From positions 5,092,827-5,156,826 of the forward strand of contig OZ024857.1 in the NCBI GenBank assembly GCA_964017155.1: DNA of 64,000 bases, written 5' to 3'. The notes beneath the pieces were generated by a model. It saw only the letters and a program-made list of their open reading frames with translations. It ran no database searches and was not told the origin of the DNA. The position numbers were made by a program, and so were the translations under genes. The stretch comes from Oasisia sp. SBJ-2009. Taxonomy: Eukaryota > Annelida > Polychaeta > Sabellida > Siboglinidae. Within the stretch, counting starts at the first letter, position 1. The number at the start of each line of letters is the position of its first letter. Below, one piece after another: positions 47,732-58,468 of this stretch.

Positions 47732-49310
47732 GTTGTGTCCAACGGGACGTGTGTGTTTCAGTAACATATTGCCTTTAACTTGGTTGTTTATTTCCGAATC
47801 AGTTCGTTTGATATTTTTTGTGTCGAAGCAAGCGATAGAATAGAACGGTGAAAGATTTGATAGACATAATTGTTGAGTTCATGTTGCATCGTTCAGGGGA
47901 TATACATCGTGTACTATTTGAGAGGGTTTCCTTTTAGCGTCATATTATTCAAATTAGACAACTGTCCTACGGCCAATCAATTTGCTTGCTATGTTCACAA
48001 TGCGTGCGAACTTTATTTGTATTGGTCATATTGCCGTGCCATGTAAATAAGTATTTAAATATCGAAATGTTTCTATCAAATCTCAGTAGATAAGATAAAT
48101 GAAATTGCTGACTGACTTATGTCAAAGCTTTGATCTAATAAAGAAGGGCAGACAGGGGATAGTTGTCATACTTTTTCGAATTTTCCCTATTTTATTCTTT
48201 ATAATAAATGTTACCTTGAGCATTATTGTTATTAAGATTAATTGCAATCTATAATTCATGTACGAATATTAATATAATATCGATGTACCCTTATTAAAAA
48301 TAGTATATTTTTTTAATCAAAAAGGTTCTCTTTTGTGAGTCTACCCGCCACCCTGTTTGGTTGTCTCACACAATGTGGGTGTGTTTGTCACACAATGTTA
48401 TAAGCTAAGCTAAATTTGTATTAAGTAGCTAAACGCTATATAAAAAAAGTGTCACGTTAAGCGTAATTAATCAATTTTACTCACACGTTACGTCAATAAA
48501 ATGTTTGTTGGAATCGTAGACCATTTCAGGACGACATATTTGGACATGAATAGGATAGGTAGTAGGTATTAGATACCCATTGTATGAATCTAACCAAAAC
48601 GGTTTATAAAATACTGATCATAACGTAAGTATTCTATGTTACAATTTAGTCGGGCACAACTAAAATTATAATAACGTATATATACTTTACATAAACAAAA
48701 CGAAAGACGTCGCAAGCGCTTCAATATTCAGTTGCGGAAACAAAAATTTCAAATGGGGATTCATATTTACTAAACGATCATTGCAGTGTTCTCGCTTTCT
48801 AGGAGATGCCCTACTTGCTTTGTGACAACCAATCCGTGTGATAACCAACCCCGGGTTCACGTATCCAGGTACTTGAAGATAACGAGTATTCCGACTTAAC
48901 TGACAAGTTAGAAATCAGTTTGCTAGCAATAATAAGAAAGTGATATTTCGTTCGTATTAATCGAGAAAAAAAATAGAGAAATAACTCATCCTTGCGAAGC
49001 TCCGGTATGATTCCGTCCGATAGCACGGGTCTTTTCACAGACAGGCGATAAGTCCTACATAGACAATCACATAGAAACTGCCTACTCCATAGAAGATTTA
49101 CATCAACATTCAATATGAACGACAAATTTGCAAGACGCGTTGCGCCATTTTACTCACCTTCGAATGGAAATTGTTCTTCTCTTTGTATCTTTCATGTAAC
49201 TTGCTCTCTTTCCTACATCGCTGACGTGAAGATACCTTAGGTATGGAGTAGCTCGCCAATACTGGTATTGCCCGCCAACATCTTTATATACTCATGTTTT
49301 CCCGCCTCCC
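47303..49310. other. No gene seen; (AT)n at 47673-47728
   Basis: A TA microsatellite and AT-rich text without recognisable coding similarity. Confidence 0.45.
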
Positions 49311-49659
49311 AAGAACAAGAACAAGAACAAGATGTTTATTTCTGACCCCAAAACAATTACATTAAATAATAGCAATAATACGCACATGAACAAATGTCAC
49401 CATAAGTAATTAAGAATACATATGAAATTGGGGTCAGTGACTCCTGCTAAGACTAAAAAGTCGCTATCACAGGAGCCACTCGGATTATTATACATTATTA
49501 TATTTGTATTAATTCAATACGATGTTTGTCTCTATGTTATGTGTAAATCTATCTATAAGACATGTGTACAAATTGAAACAATGAAATGACAATACTGACA
49601 AATACATAAGAACATATTACATTTGTTTGCATCTATTAATTTATATGTAAATTTGAGTT

Positions 49660-52600
49660 CTAGAGATTTTGTAGACTTATCTGACATACATAACAATCAG
49701 ATATTGTACATGCGTAGTGATATCTTTGCAAAATATATGTTTTTAAGTAATACGCAAACCCTTGTAAACTGTGGGTAATAATCTTTTCCAAAACTAATTC
49801 TGGAGTATCGTTTATAGTATGAGGCAAGTTGTGTTTAAGGGATTTTTTGGCAAATTCATGTCTTGTCATAGATGTGTGTATATATGTTGCTTTGCGAGTA
49901 TCATGACTGTGTATATTGTAATTGGGTATAATATTCCAATTTAATAAATAAACAGGCAAAATACCGTGCCTATATTTATAGAATTTTTTTAGTTCTTGCA
50001 CTTTTAATAGATCATCTATTTTCAATATTTCGAGAGTTTAAAAAAGTGGTTCAGTATGTGAATTGTACCTGTTCAATGCTATTATTCTAACTGCCTTTTT
50101 TTGGATTTTCAATATTCGGCTACCTTTGTATCCCCAAACTGTAATACAATAATTAATATGTGATAGGATTAGAGAATTATATAAAAGTTTTTTAATGTCT
50201 AGTGGTAGTACATGCTTTAGTTTGTTTAAAACGCCCGTAATCCTAGAACATTTATTTGCTATTTTATTTACGTGTTTTTTCCAAGTAAGATTTGTGTCCA
50301 GAGTTAATCCTAGAAAATTAAATTCATCCACCTGTTCGATGTTTATATTATCGATTTTAAGAGTAAGAGTTTGAATCTCTTTTTTAGGTACATGAAAAAT
50401 CATATATTTAGATTTTTCTTTATTTAAGGACAATCTATTTATATTTAGCCATTCCATAACTTTACAGAGTTCGTAATTTATTAAAAATTCTACACTTTTG
50501 TTTTGATGTGTGCTATCAATAAATTGGTTTAATGTACTAGAGAGTGTTGTATCATCTGCGTACATAACGAAGTTAAATATATTACTGACTTCTGGAAAAT
50601 CATTAATATAAATAGTAAACAATAAAGGTCCTAAGATTGAACCTTGTGGAATTCCGATATTTATTGGAAGGATTTCTGATTTCATTTCATCAATAACGAC
50701 ATACTGTCGTCGGTTACTTAAATAACTTTCAAACAAAAATACTGTCGAATCATCCAGGCCATAAAATCTTAATTTGTGTAATAAAATATTATGATCAATG
50801 GTATCAAAGGCCTTTGTCAAGTCAAGAAATATGTTAATTGGTACCTCGTATTTGTCCATGTGATTTATTATTCTGTCTACTAATTCAAGCGCAGCAAACT
50901 CAGTGCTGTGTTTCGGCCTAAATCCATATTGGTTATCGAAAAATAGCTTGGCTTCATTAAAGTATGACGACAACTGGGTAAAAATTATTTTCTCTAGTAC
51001 TTTTGATATTGTTGGTAGCAGGGAAATTGGTCTATATTTTTTAAATAATGTGGGATCATCCTTTTTAAATATAGGAATTACTTTGGCAATTTTGAGTTTA
51101 TCTGGAAATATTCCAGTACTTAGCACCTGATTTATGACCATAGTCAAGGATCTTAAAATTACAGGTTCAATTATTTGTAACAATTTGGAGGAGATACCGT
51201 CGAAACCACAACTATGTTTTGTGGGTAGATTGTGTATTATTTTCTTTACAGCTTCTTCATCAACATTTTGTATTTTAAAAGTTGAATTTATTTGTCTATT
51301 TAGATAATAGGTAAAATCTTTGGTACCTTCATACTTTATATCATTTACAATTGTCTGAGCTATATTTGTAAAATAGTTATTAAAAGCATCAGCAATGTTT
51401 TGTTTGTTTGACATTTGATAGCCATTGTCTTCAAAATAAGTTGGGAAACTGTTGTTTGTATGTTTTTTTGAGAGACATTCATTTATGGTTTTCCATGTAT
51501 TTCGTATGTCATTCCTAAAAAGTGAAAACCGAGATTCAAAGTAAATTTGTTTAGCCGCCCGAATGTTTTTCTTTAATATGGTGTTATAGGTTTTTGGATT
51601 AATTTTAATAGTTTCGTAATTGCCTGAGGTGGGATTTGTTAATTTTAATTGTTTGTACATTTTGTCTCGATATCTGATTGATGTTAATATACCCTGTGTG
51701 ATCCAAGCAGATTTCTTATGTTTGTATCTATTAAATTTCACTAATTTGTTTGGCATATGTTTAGTTTTAGCACGTGTAATTTCTTCATATAGTATATCAT
51801 AATTATAATTTGGGTCAGCATTTGGATTTGGATTTAATTTTTCATAAATGTTACCTAATTTTATTTCATTCATGACATTTATCATTGCATTCTCATTTAA
51901 TGTATTTATTTTTACATATTTTGGCGGGGACTGCAATTTTACAGTATTATGCATAATCATAAAATATGGTTGGTGATCCGAAAAGCGCTTAGTTAATATC
52001 CCTGCGGTATGTATTGATTCATGAAGTCTACAAAATAAATTATCTATCAGGGTTCCGGTTGTTCTAGTAAATCTAGTGGGTAGGGTTATCTCAGGGTAAA
52101 AACTATGTGAGATCAGCATGTCGAAAAAGCTACTAAACATTTCGTTTTCATTTAGTATAAGTAAGTTAATATTGAAATCCCCAGCAATAACGATATCATT
52201 ATTACAGTTTTTTTCCAAACTTGATATAATCGGTGTAAATTCATCTATGAAAGCGCTTAGGTCTTCATTTCGCGTTCTCGGCGATCGATATATATTTCCA
52301 ATAGTGACAGTCTTTGATAAATTACTCTGCACCTTTACTACCAGGCCTTCCCATTGTTGGTATGTATTGAGATTACATATTACTTTTGATTTATACTGGT
52401 CATCTATATATATTATCAACCCTCCTTTGCTGGTACATGTTTTACCATGAGATATACAGTCATAGCCTTGTAAATGAAATGGTGATATGTCCTCACTTTC
52501 ATCTATCCATGTCTCTTGAAGACATATTACACTAAATTTAAAGTTTATCATATTAAGTTCTTCTACGAATGCCTCAAGTTCAGAAAACTTTGCATTTATT

Positions 52601-52806
52601 GACTGTATATTTGTACTTAAAATACTAAATGAATTTTTATTTTCCTTGGCTAACTTACTAAATTGATCGAGATCATGGTATGATGAGCGATGAATTAGTT
52701 GTTGTTCGTTTATGTCAGTTTCATTTTCATTGATATGTAATATATTTGTTAAGCAGTTGTTTAGCATGCCTCCTGAAAAGGAGAGGAAAGCTTCATCGGA
52801 AGTCAT
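49660..52806 (-). pseudogene. LINE ORF2: endonuclease and reverse transcriptase, one stop
   Basis: From the ATG at 52806 the frame runs 922 codons to a TAA at 50038-50040, then continues in the same frame to 49660, so one point change separates two parts of a protein of about 1048 residues. The endonuclease shows LSTNIQSINAK, LQETWID, AGDFNINLL and FSDHQPY. Reverse transcriptase shows FRPISLLPTISKVLEKI-like text, QYGFRPKHSTEFA, LDLTKAFDTIDH, GIPQGSILGPLLF and the catalytic MYADDTTL. The part beyond the stop (KIDDLLKVQELKKFYKYRHG) is the usual C-terminal tail of the group. The stop removes this tail only. Confidence 0.92.
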
Positions 52807-53156
52807 TTTCCTTGAATTGATATGATTTCATTATACTGTCATTAAAAATGCATCTATGTTTGAAGATATTTTGATAGACGTAATACATATAATACATACA
52901 ATACATATAATACATACAGTTAATTGATGTGTACACTTCGAAACACATAGCAGTTCTTTGCAAAGTATTGCTATCGACTAAAACTTGTAATTGAATAGAG
53001 ACAACCATCGCATAGTTTTCAGTACAAAAACATAACAAAAAGAAAAATGAAAAGCTTATTAGGCTTGGAGTGAATGACATCATGAAATGTTCACAGGGAG
53101 GATATAGTGAAATTAACATCTCTGTTGAGATTATTTAAACAACAGCCTGCATGAAA

Positions 53157-53715
53157 CAGTAGCGCGTGTCAACAAAATGTGTCTGTGTATAGTGAAACAA
53201 CCAAAATTATGTACACATAATTGCAGTATTGTAAACAAAACTGCATCCACATAAACAGTCTACTGAACCACACAAATAGATTTCATATAATTGAACAGTA
53301 CCAATAGCACCGTTTACACAGTTTAAGTAAACTCAATCATTTTGGCAGTTGACATAACCACACAATGTGTCTACACTGTCAAATAAAACGAAATTATCAT
53401 AAAATGTTCGCACTGCTAATAGAACCACATTTAGAAGAAGAAAAATAAATGTACATCTACATATAATGGTAATACTGTAAACAAACTGCATCCACGTAGA
53501 CAGTTTAACAGAACCACCCAAATATATTACATATAATTAAAGGCGCAATAATTAAATATACCGGTAGCTCAGTCAACACCGTCTAAGTCAGCTTAATAAT
53601 TACGCAGACACAACCACACATTTGTATACACTGTAAAAAAACAAAAACAAATTATGAACACGCATAAAAATTTACCACAGTTAACAGAACCACATTTAGA
53701 AGTCAAAAAATATAT
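53157..53715. repeat. Tandem repeat of about 243 bp, two full and one partial copy
   Basis: AAACTGCATCCAC and GAACCACATTTAGAAG recur about 243-250 bp apart (53235/53478 and 53424/53683). A partial copy precedes at 53157-53218. It lies between the ORF1 piece and ORF2. Confidence 0.7.
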
Positions 53716-53801
53716 ATTACGTTTGCTATAACTCATGGAGCTCCCAAATAATAATAATAATAATTGAAATGTTGATATCATCAGATTCAGAGTTCGCTGG
53801 G

Positions 53802-54245
53802 TCAGTACCCAGATAGGTCAATGTCGGCCCGGATTTCTTTCACGGTTCCGTCTATAGTCTTTACTAGGACTTTTCCGTTGAATGTCCAACAGTCGGTGAT
53901 TTTTTTTTCTTTCTTCAGTTCTCGAGTCTTCTTTGCCAGAGTCGCCCGGCGGCGTGTCAGATCTTCGTTCACGTACAGGGTGGGCCCTCTGCCGCTTTCT
54001 CGCAAGCGGCGTCTCGCACGGATGACCACGTCGCGCACGTGCGTCGTGGCAAATTTGACGATCACTGGTCGTGGGCGTGCGTGGGCGTCTGCACCTGGCA
54101 GACGCCGTCCGAGCCGATGGCTTGTCACAACGTCGGCGCTCACAATGGGAGGTGTGACTCCAAGACCACGACCACGTGTTCCCGTTCCCGCGGTCGTTTT
54201 TGGTGTCTTTCCATTATCACGTCTGCGTGCCGAAAGCGTTCCCAC
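53802..54245 (-). CDS. LINE ORF1-like nucleic-acid-binding protein, partial
   Basis: A frame of 147 codons with an Arg-rich first half. The second half (RPVIVKFATTHVRDVVI, LYVNEDLTRRRATLAKKT, ITDCWTFNGKVLVK) matches the RRM/C-terminal region of LINE ORF1 proteins, which bind element RNA. The expected N-terminal coiled coil is missing, so this is probably a truncated ORF1. GC content is higher than that of the neighbouring ORF2. Confidence 0.7.
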   Translation of the reverse strand: MGTLSARRRDNGKTPKTTAGTGTRGRGLGVTPPIVSADVVTSHRLGRRLPGADAHARPRPVIVKFATTHVRDVVIRARRRLRESGRGPTLYVNEDLTRRRATLAKKTRELKKEKKITDCWTFNGKVLVKTIDGTVKEIRADIDLSGY

Positions 54246-54452
54246 ATTTTTCTGCGTACTCTACGTCCACTCTTTATGGTAGACTACTCATATTCGGCAT
54301 TGTTAAGATAGATCGGACGTTGGGGTAGACTACCATAAAGCGCGGACTTGTGGGTACAAGGGTATTACTCGGACGCCATAGTAGGCTACTCATCGCAAAA
54401 TGGGAATTCTTCTCCTCACTGCTAGTTTCTCTTTTCATATACCAAGACATAA

Positions 54453-54458
<6 letters not shown>

Positions 54459-54547
<89 letters not shown>

Positions 54548-54550
54548 GTA

Positions 54551-54619
<69 letters not shown>
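54459..54619. repeat. (AT)n microsatellite, about 160 bp
   Basis: A TA run with three GTATATG interruptions. Confidence 0.95.
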
Positions 54620-54622
<3 letters not shown>

Positions 54623-54687
54623 TAAATAATACATTCGGGTAATTAAAATGACAAAGGTCATAGAAGTGATATCTTGTGCAGTTTGGC

Positions 54688-54716
54688 TATTTGACCTATT
54701 TCATCTATTTTTCAAG

Positions 54717-54814
<98 letters not shown>

Positions 54815-54846
54815 TCGATCCAATTATATATGCACATATATATATA

Positions 54847-54908
<62 letters not shown>

Positions 54909-54958
54909 GATGAAAAATAGACGAAATAGGCCAAATATGTGTGCATATATAATTTGAT
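54688..54958. repeat. AT-centred palindromes
   Basis: Two nested inverted pairs flank TA runs: CCTATTTCATCTATTTTTC at 54699-54717 with its near-complement at 54908-54930, and TCGATCCAATTATATATGCA at 54815-54834 with its near-complement at 54941-54962. Confidence 0.7.
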
Positions 54959-54985
54959 TGAGAATACATCATACGAGAATATGTG

Positions 54986-55735
54986 GACACAAAAGTGTCA
55001 ACAAACTACGTAATAAAACCTTAATAAAACATTCTTTAATCAACCATTTCTTAACCTGGCTTTCAAACTAGCATCGAACCGGCGAACACCAAGCCTGCGG
55101 CATTAGATACCCTAACATTATAGCAAACCGTCATTCATAAATGGTGCGAGAATGTATATAACGTGGTGCGAAAATGTATAACTCAAAATCCTGACCTGAC
55201 AAATCTAACTTCAGGTTTGGAATCAACATATTGGATTTAATCTAAAAAGAGTACTACTACCCATTAGTAAACATGGCAGTATTGCGAAATAGGCGACAGA
55301 AACAATGGACTAAGTGCAAGAAATCAACATGAAATCCACGAAAACGACTAAGTCCTACGTGAAATATGTACGTTATTACATTAACGGGCGAAAGTTATTA
55401 CATTATCAGGCAAGAGGAGTTTATTACATTAACGGGCGAAAATTATTACATTATCGGGTAGCAAGTTTATTACATTATCGGTTGATTTTATTACATTATC
55501 GGGTAGTTATTACATTAACGGGCGATTATTACATTATCGGTTGTAACAGACGTCATTCTTCGTCTAAGATGGGGTAGCTCATAGTATTTGGATGGCTGGG
55601 TGTTAACAAATATTTTTCTGGTAAACCGCTGGCGTTAAAAAATTGAGTATATGTGGAAATTGTTACTTTATATTAACTCTATTAGGTGTATGCCACGAAA
55701 CAGTTAACTTTTTTGGTCCTTTAAAGGATCCACGT
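54986..55735 (-). repeat. Right arm of the long inverted-repeat structure
   Basis: Core 54986-55548 pairs with 45667-46230; outer block 55608-55735 pairs with 44968-45072. It has eight copies of the 15-bp TTATTACATTATCGG or TTATTACATTAACGG word (55372-55542). Only 59 bp separate core and outer block here, against 594 bp on the left. Confidence 0.85.
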
Positions 55736-56799
55736 ATAGACCTACATTTAAACATTGATGTAAGCAATACAATGTTTACCACAACCTTTGCAAGGCTAGA
55801 GTGACTAAGCTAGAGATCTCTTCTATCGTCGTCAGTGGCTTACTTAGTAGCTTACTAGCTGTATGTGACCTCATAAGTTCATAACATAGTAATCACAATT
55901 ACATAATAATATAATATTATAATATTATAGGATAGGATATAAGCCTACACAAACTAGTTGGCATCGAACGTGGTCGAGTTGTTGAAACTGTAGCGACAAA
56001 TTCTGCCGCAGAAAAATACTGCCGGTACGACCATGTCCGAGGGTACAGAACTTCGCGGTGAGTCGTAGAATATCCTAGCAAGGGCCTAGCAATCCTGTCG
56101 CACCGAGTCTCCGGCTCAGGTGTTAGGGCTCATTATATGTTAGCAAGGGGCGTGTATCATGGTATAATGCATATTTGCCATGGGATGGGTTAGGATGTTG
56201 TTATTTTTGAAGAAAGATATGTTTAAATATTTGTAAATGCTAGCCAATTAAATGAATATATTATAAGTTCTATTCAGCAGAAATAATATACACATTGACA
56301 CATTTGGTGTTAAAATACGTTTGTCAAAAATATTTTAGAAGAAAATAATAACTGTATACTTGTAGATGTATAACATAACGTATACTTAATAAAATCATGT
56401 AATAATTATATTCATTCATTCGCGTACCTACCTACCGACACGTAGGACTATACGGCCGCACTACACTCGATGCGGTAGCATTTTTCAGCGGCAGGATTCG
56501 TGCTGAATAAAATATTAGTTGGCTAGCATTCATAAATATTTCTAATCCTGCATGTATTATGAGTTGTTAATAAATAAATCTCAGCAGTTAGGGTCGGTGC
56601 CTATTTAAGGTCGGTACGCCAGTATATATTATTGCATAACAGCGGCAAGATTTTAGGAATACATACGGCCTTTGTGATCTGCGCTTCCGGACTGGGCCGA
56701 AACGGAAGATTTTTTCAGCGGCAGGATATTGTGTTACATACAGTGTGTATAAGTCCGTGAATATATAAACTGTCGCTCGGCTTCACCAAAAATATATTC
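55736..56799. other. Intergenic, no gene seen
   Basis: A TTTTTCAGCGGCAGGAT string occurs twice (about 56483 and 56712) without further pattern. Confidence 0.45.
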
Positions 56800-57770
56800 T
56801 GGCCATTTAGTCGCCTTTTGAATGTTATCCATGTAAAGTGCTGCCGTGCCAGCTCCTCACGGAGTATGGGTAATCGAAGCTAATTCTGTCATAATTCTGC
56901 TTCATAAACAACAGCAAATTTATGTTTGTGTTTACTTTATGTGAATATAAGTATAATTTTGAATAAAATGTATACTATAGTATTATTTGATCTTGCTCTC
57001 TTGTCACACATTCATTGTCATATACACAAAAATACGACTATAGGCTTCACACTTTCAGCCAACAAGTTCGACTAAAAATTAGCCAAAAAATAAATAAACA
57101 AACAAACAAAAGTGATGACTGTGAGCATCCCAACTCCCTCAGTAGTGAAGGTCGGGCAGTCTGAACTAACAAGTACTACCACCTTCGAATCACTTACATG
57201 GTTAGCGTCATTAGCCAGGATGGAGGTGCAAGCATAGACATTCAGAGCAGATTGAATAAGGCCAGAGGTGTTTTCATGGACATAAAGGCAATACGGAAAC
57301 CAGCACAATATAGCAATAATAGCACACGATCGAAGTTAAAAATGTGTTAGAGCTGTATGCTTACCATTCTTCTTTATGGATCAGCGTGCTGGCGTAGGAC
57401 AGAGAAAGACATGTCTAGACTATATATGCCTTCCACACAACCAGTCACCAAAGATCGAATCCTAACTTCCTAAGGATATTCTCAAATCTCAAATGAGAAA
57501 CCACTAGAAAATAACAATCAGGAAAGCATGCGAACCAGTATCACCAGAACACGGTGGAAGTGGATTGGCCACGTGCTCCGAAAAGAAGACACACCCATTA
57601 CTAGAACCGCAGTACGTGCGCCAGACCCCTGAATGGAATTAAGTATTAATAATTATCTGATAAAAAGGGTATCCTTATTTAATGTAATATTTAAAATTCG
57701 GCCTGAGAACCAATCAGCGTCTCTACCCTAGTTGGGGGTAAGGCCGCCCTGGTGGCAATATCGGCAAAGC
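56800..57770. mobile_element. Inverted, internally derived copy of the MITE-like repeat, split by LINE sequence
   Basis: Segments 56816-56970 and 57644-57769 match, in reverse orientation, the interior of 16781-17214 (for example CTGCTTCATAAACAAC and ATCTGATAAAAAG). The material between them, about 57000-57640, is absent from the first copy and holds a LINE relic. Confidence 0.6.
57169..57632 (+). pseudogene. RTE/R1-like LINE C-terminal fragment
   Basis: One frame reads FESLTW/FTYLGS-like text, ISQDGGASIDIQSRLNKARG, then ILLYGSACWR and TRWKWIGHVLRKED, the region after reverse transcriptase in this LINE group. Stops and indels interrupt it. Confidence 0.6.
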
Positions 57771-58179
57771 ATAAACTATTTACTAACATGCACTCTCATA
57801 CAGATGCATGTAAAACTAAAACACCTAATGTCAATCTTGTCAAATTTTAAGTACCTTCAACCTGAACCATAGATATATATATATTTTTTTTATTATATCT
57901 ATTTTATATTTTATTTTATTATATCTATGCCTAAACCTAACACTAATCCTACAGCCTTAAAACTAGAAACTGGCGACATCTGTCGATCATTGAGAAATAG
58001 TTTAGAAATAGGCACCAGGTGGCATAACGTTCTAGACGGAAACGAGGCTATTCCAGAAAAATCTCCATCGGTACATAAACGTGGTTTCGCCACCGGGTTT
58101 TCGAAATTGTACATACAGCAATTTTATTTGCGTACACGTAAATTGTCAGTTTGCAAATAGTACTACAGGAACTAGGAAA

Positions 58180-58468
58180 ATGTCTGAAGATGCACCGCAG
58201 CCAACTGAAAGCATGAGCGTTGACGACAACTCACCGGCTCCAAAGGCAGGGTCGACGAGCAGCTACACGCCGGGGCCCGACGCCGTTGACATCACCCCAA
58301 ACAAAGACGGCGGTGTTCTGAAAGAGATCAAACAACAAGGCACAGGCGACAGTTACCCACATACTGGCGATAAAGTATCGGTACACTATGTTGGCACGCT
58401 TACAGACGGATCAAAATTCGATTCGAGTCGCGACAGGGGAGACAAATTCGAGTTCGATTTGGGAAAAG
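58180..58468 (+). CDS. FKBP4: FKBP4-like exon 1: N terminus and first half of FK1
   Basis: ATG at 58180; the donor is gtaagt after AAAG, phase 1. It encodes an acidic N terminus and [19 protein letters not shown], which holds the catalytic-pocket Tyr, Phe and Asp. Confidence 0.92.

Larger units (their letters stand above)
49311..54250 (-). mobile_element. CR1/Jockey-superfamily LINE with ORF1 piece and ORF2
   Basis: The 3' end lies at about 49311, with a TTGTTC-type hexanucleotide tail (49313-49332). ORF2 is 49660-52806 with one in-frame stop; an ORF1-like piece lies at 53802-54245. The 5' limit is approximate. That both ORFs belong to one element is inferred from order and orientation. Confidence 0.75.

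Noticed and set aside
45662..55553. Direct GACGT at both outer edges of the inverted cores (45662-45666 and 55549-55553) as a 5-bp target duplication
   Set aside because: ACGT is a palindrome, and the same bases also fit as inverted homology (TGACGT on both sides). Inverted similarity continues farther out, so these edges may not be element ends.
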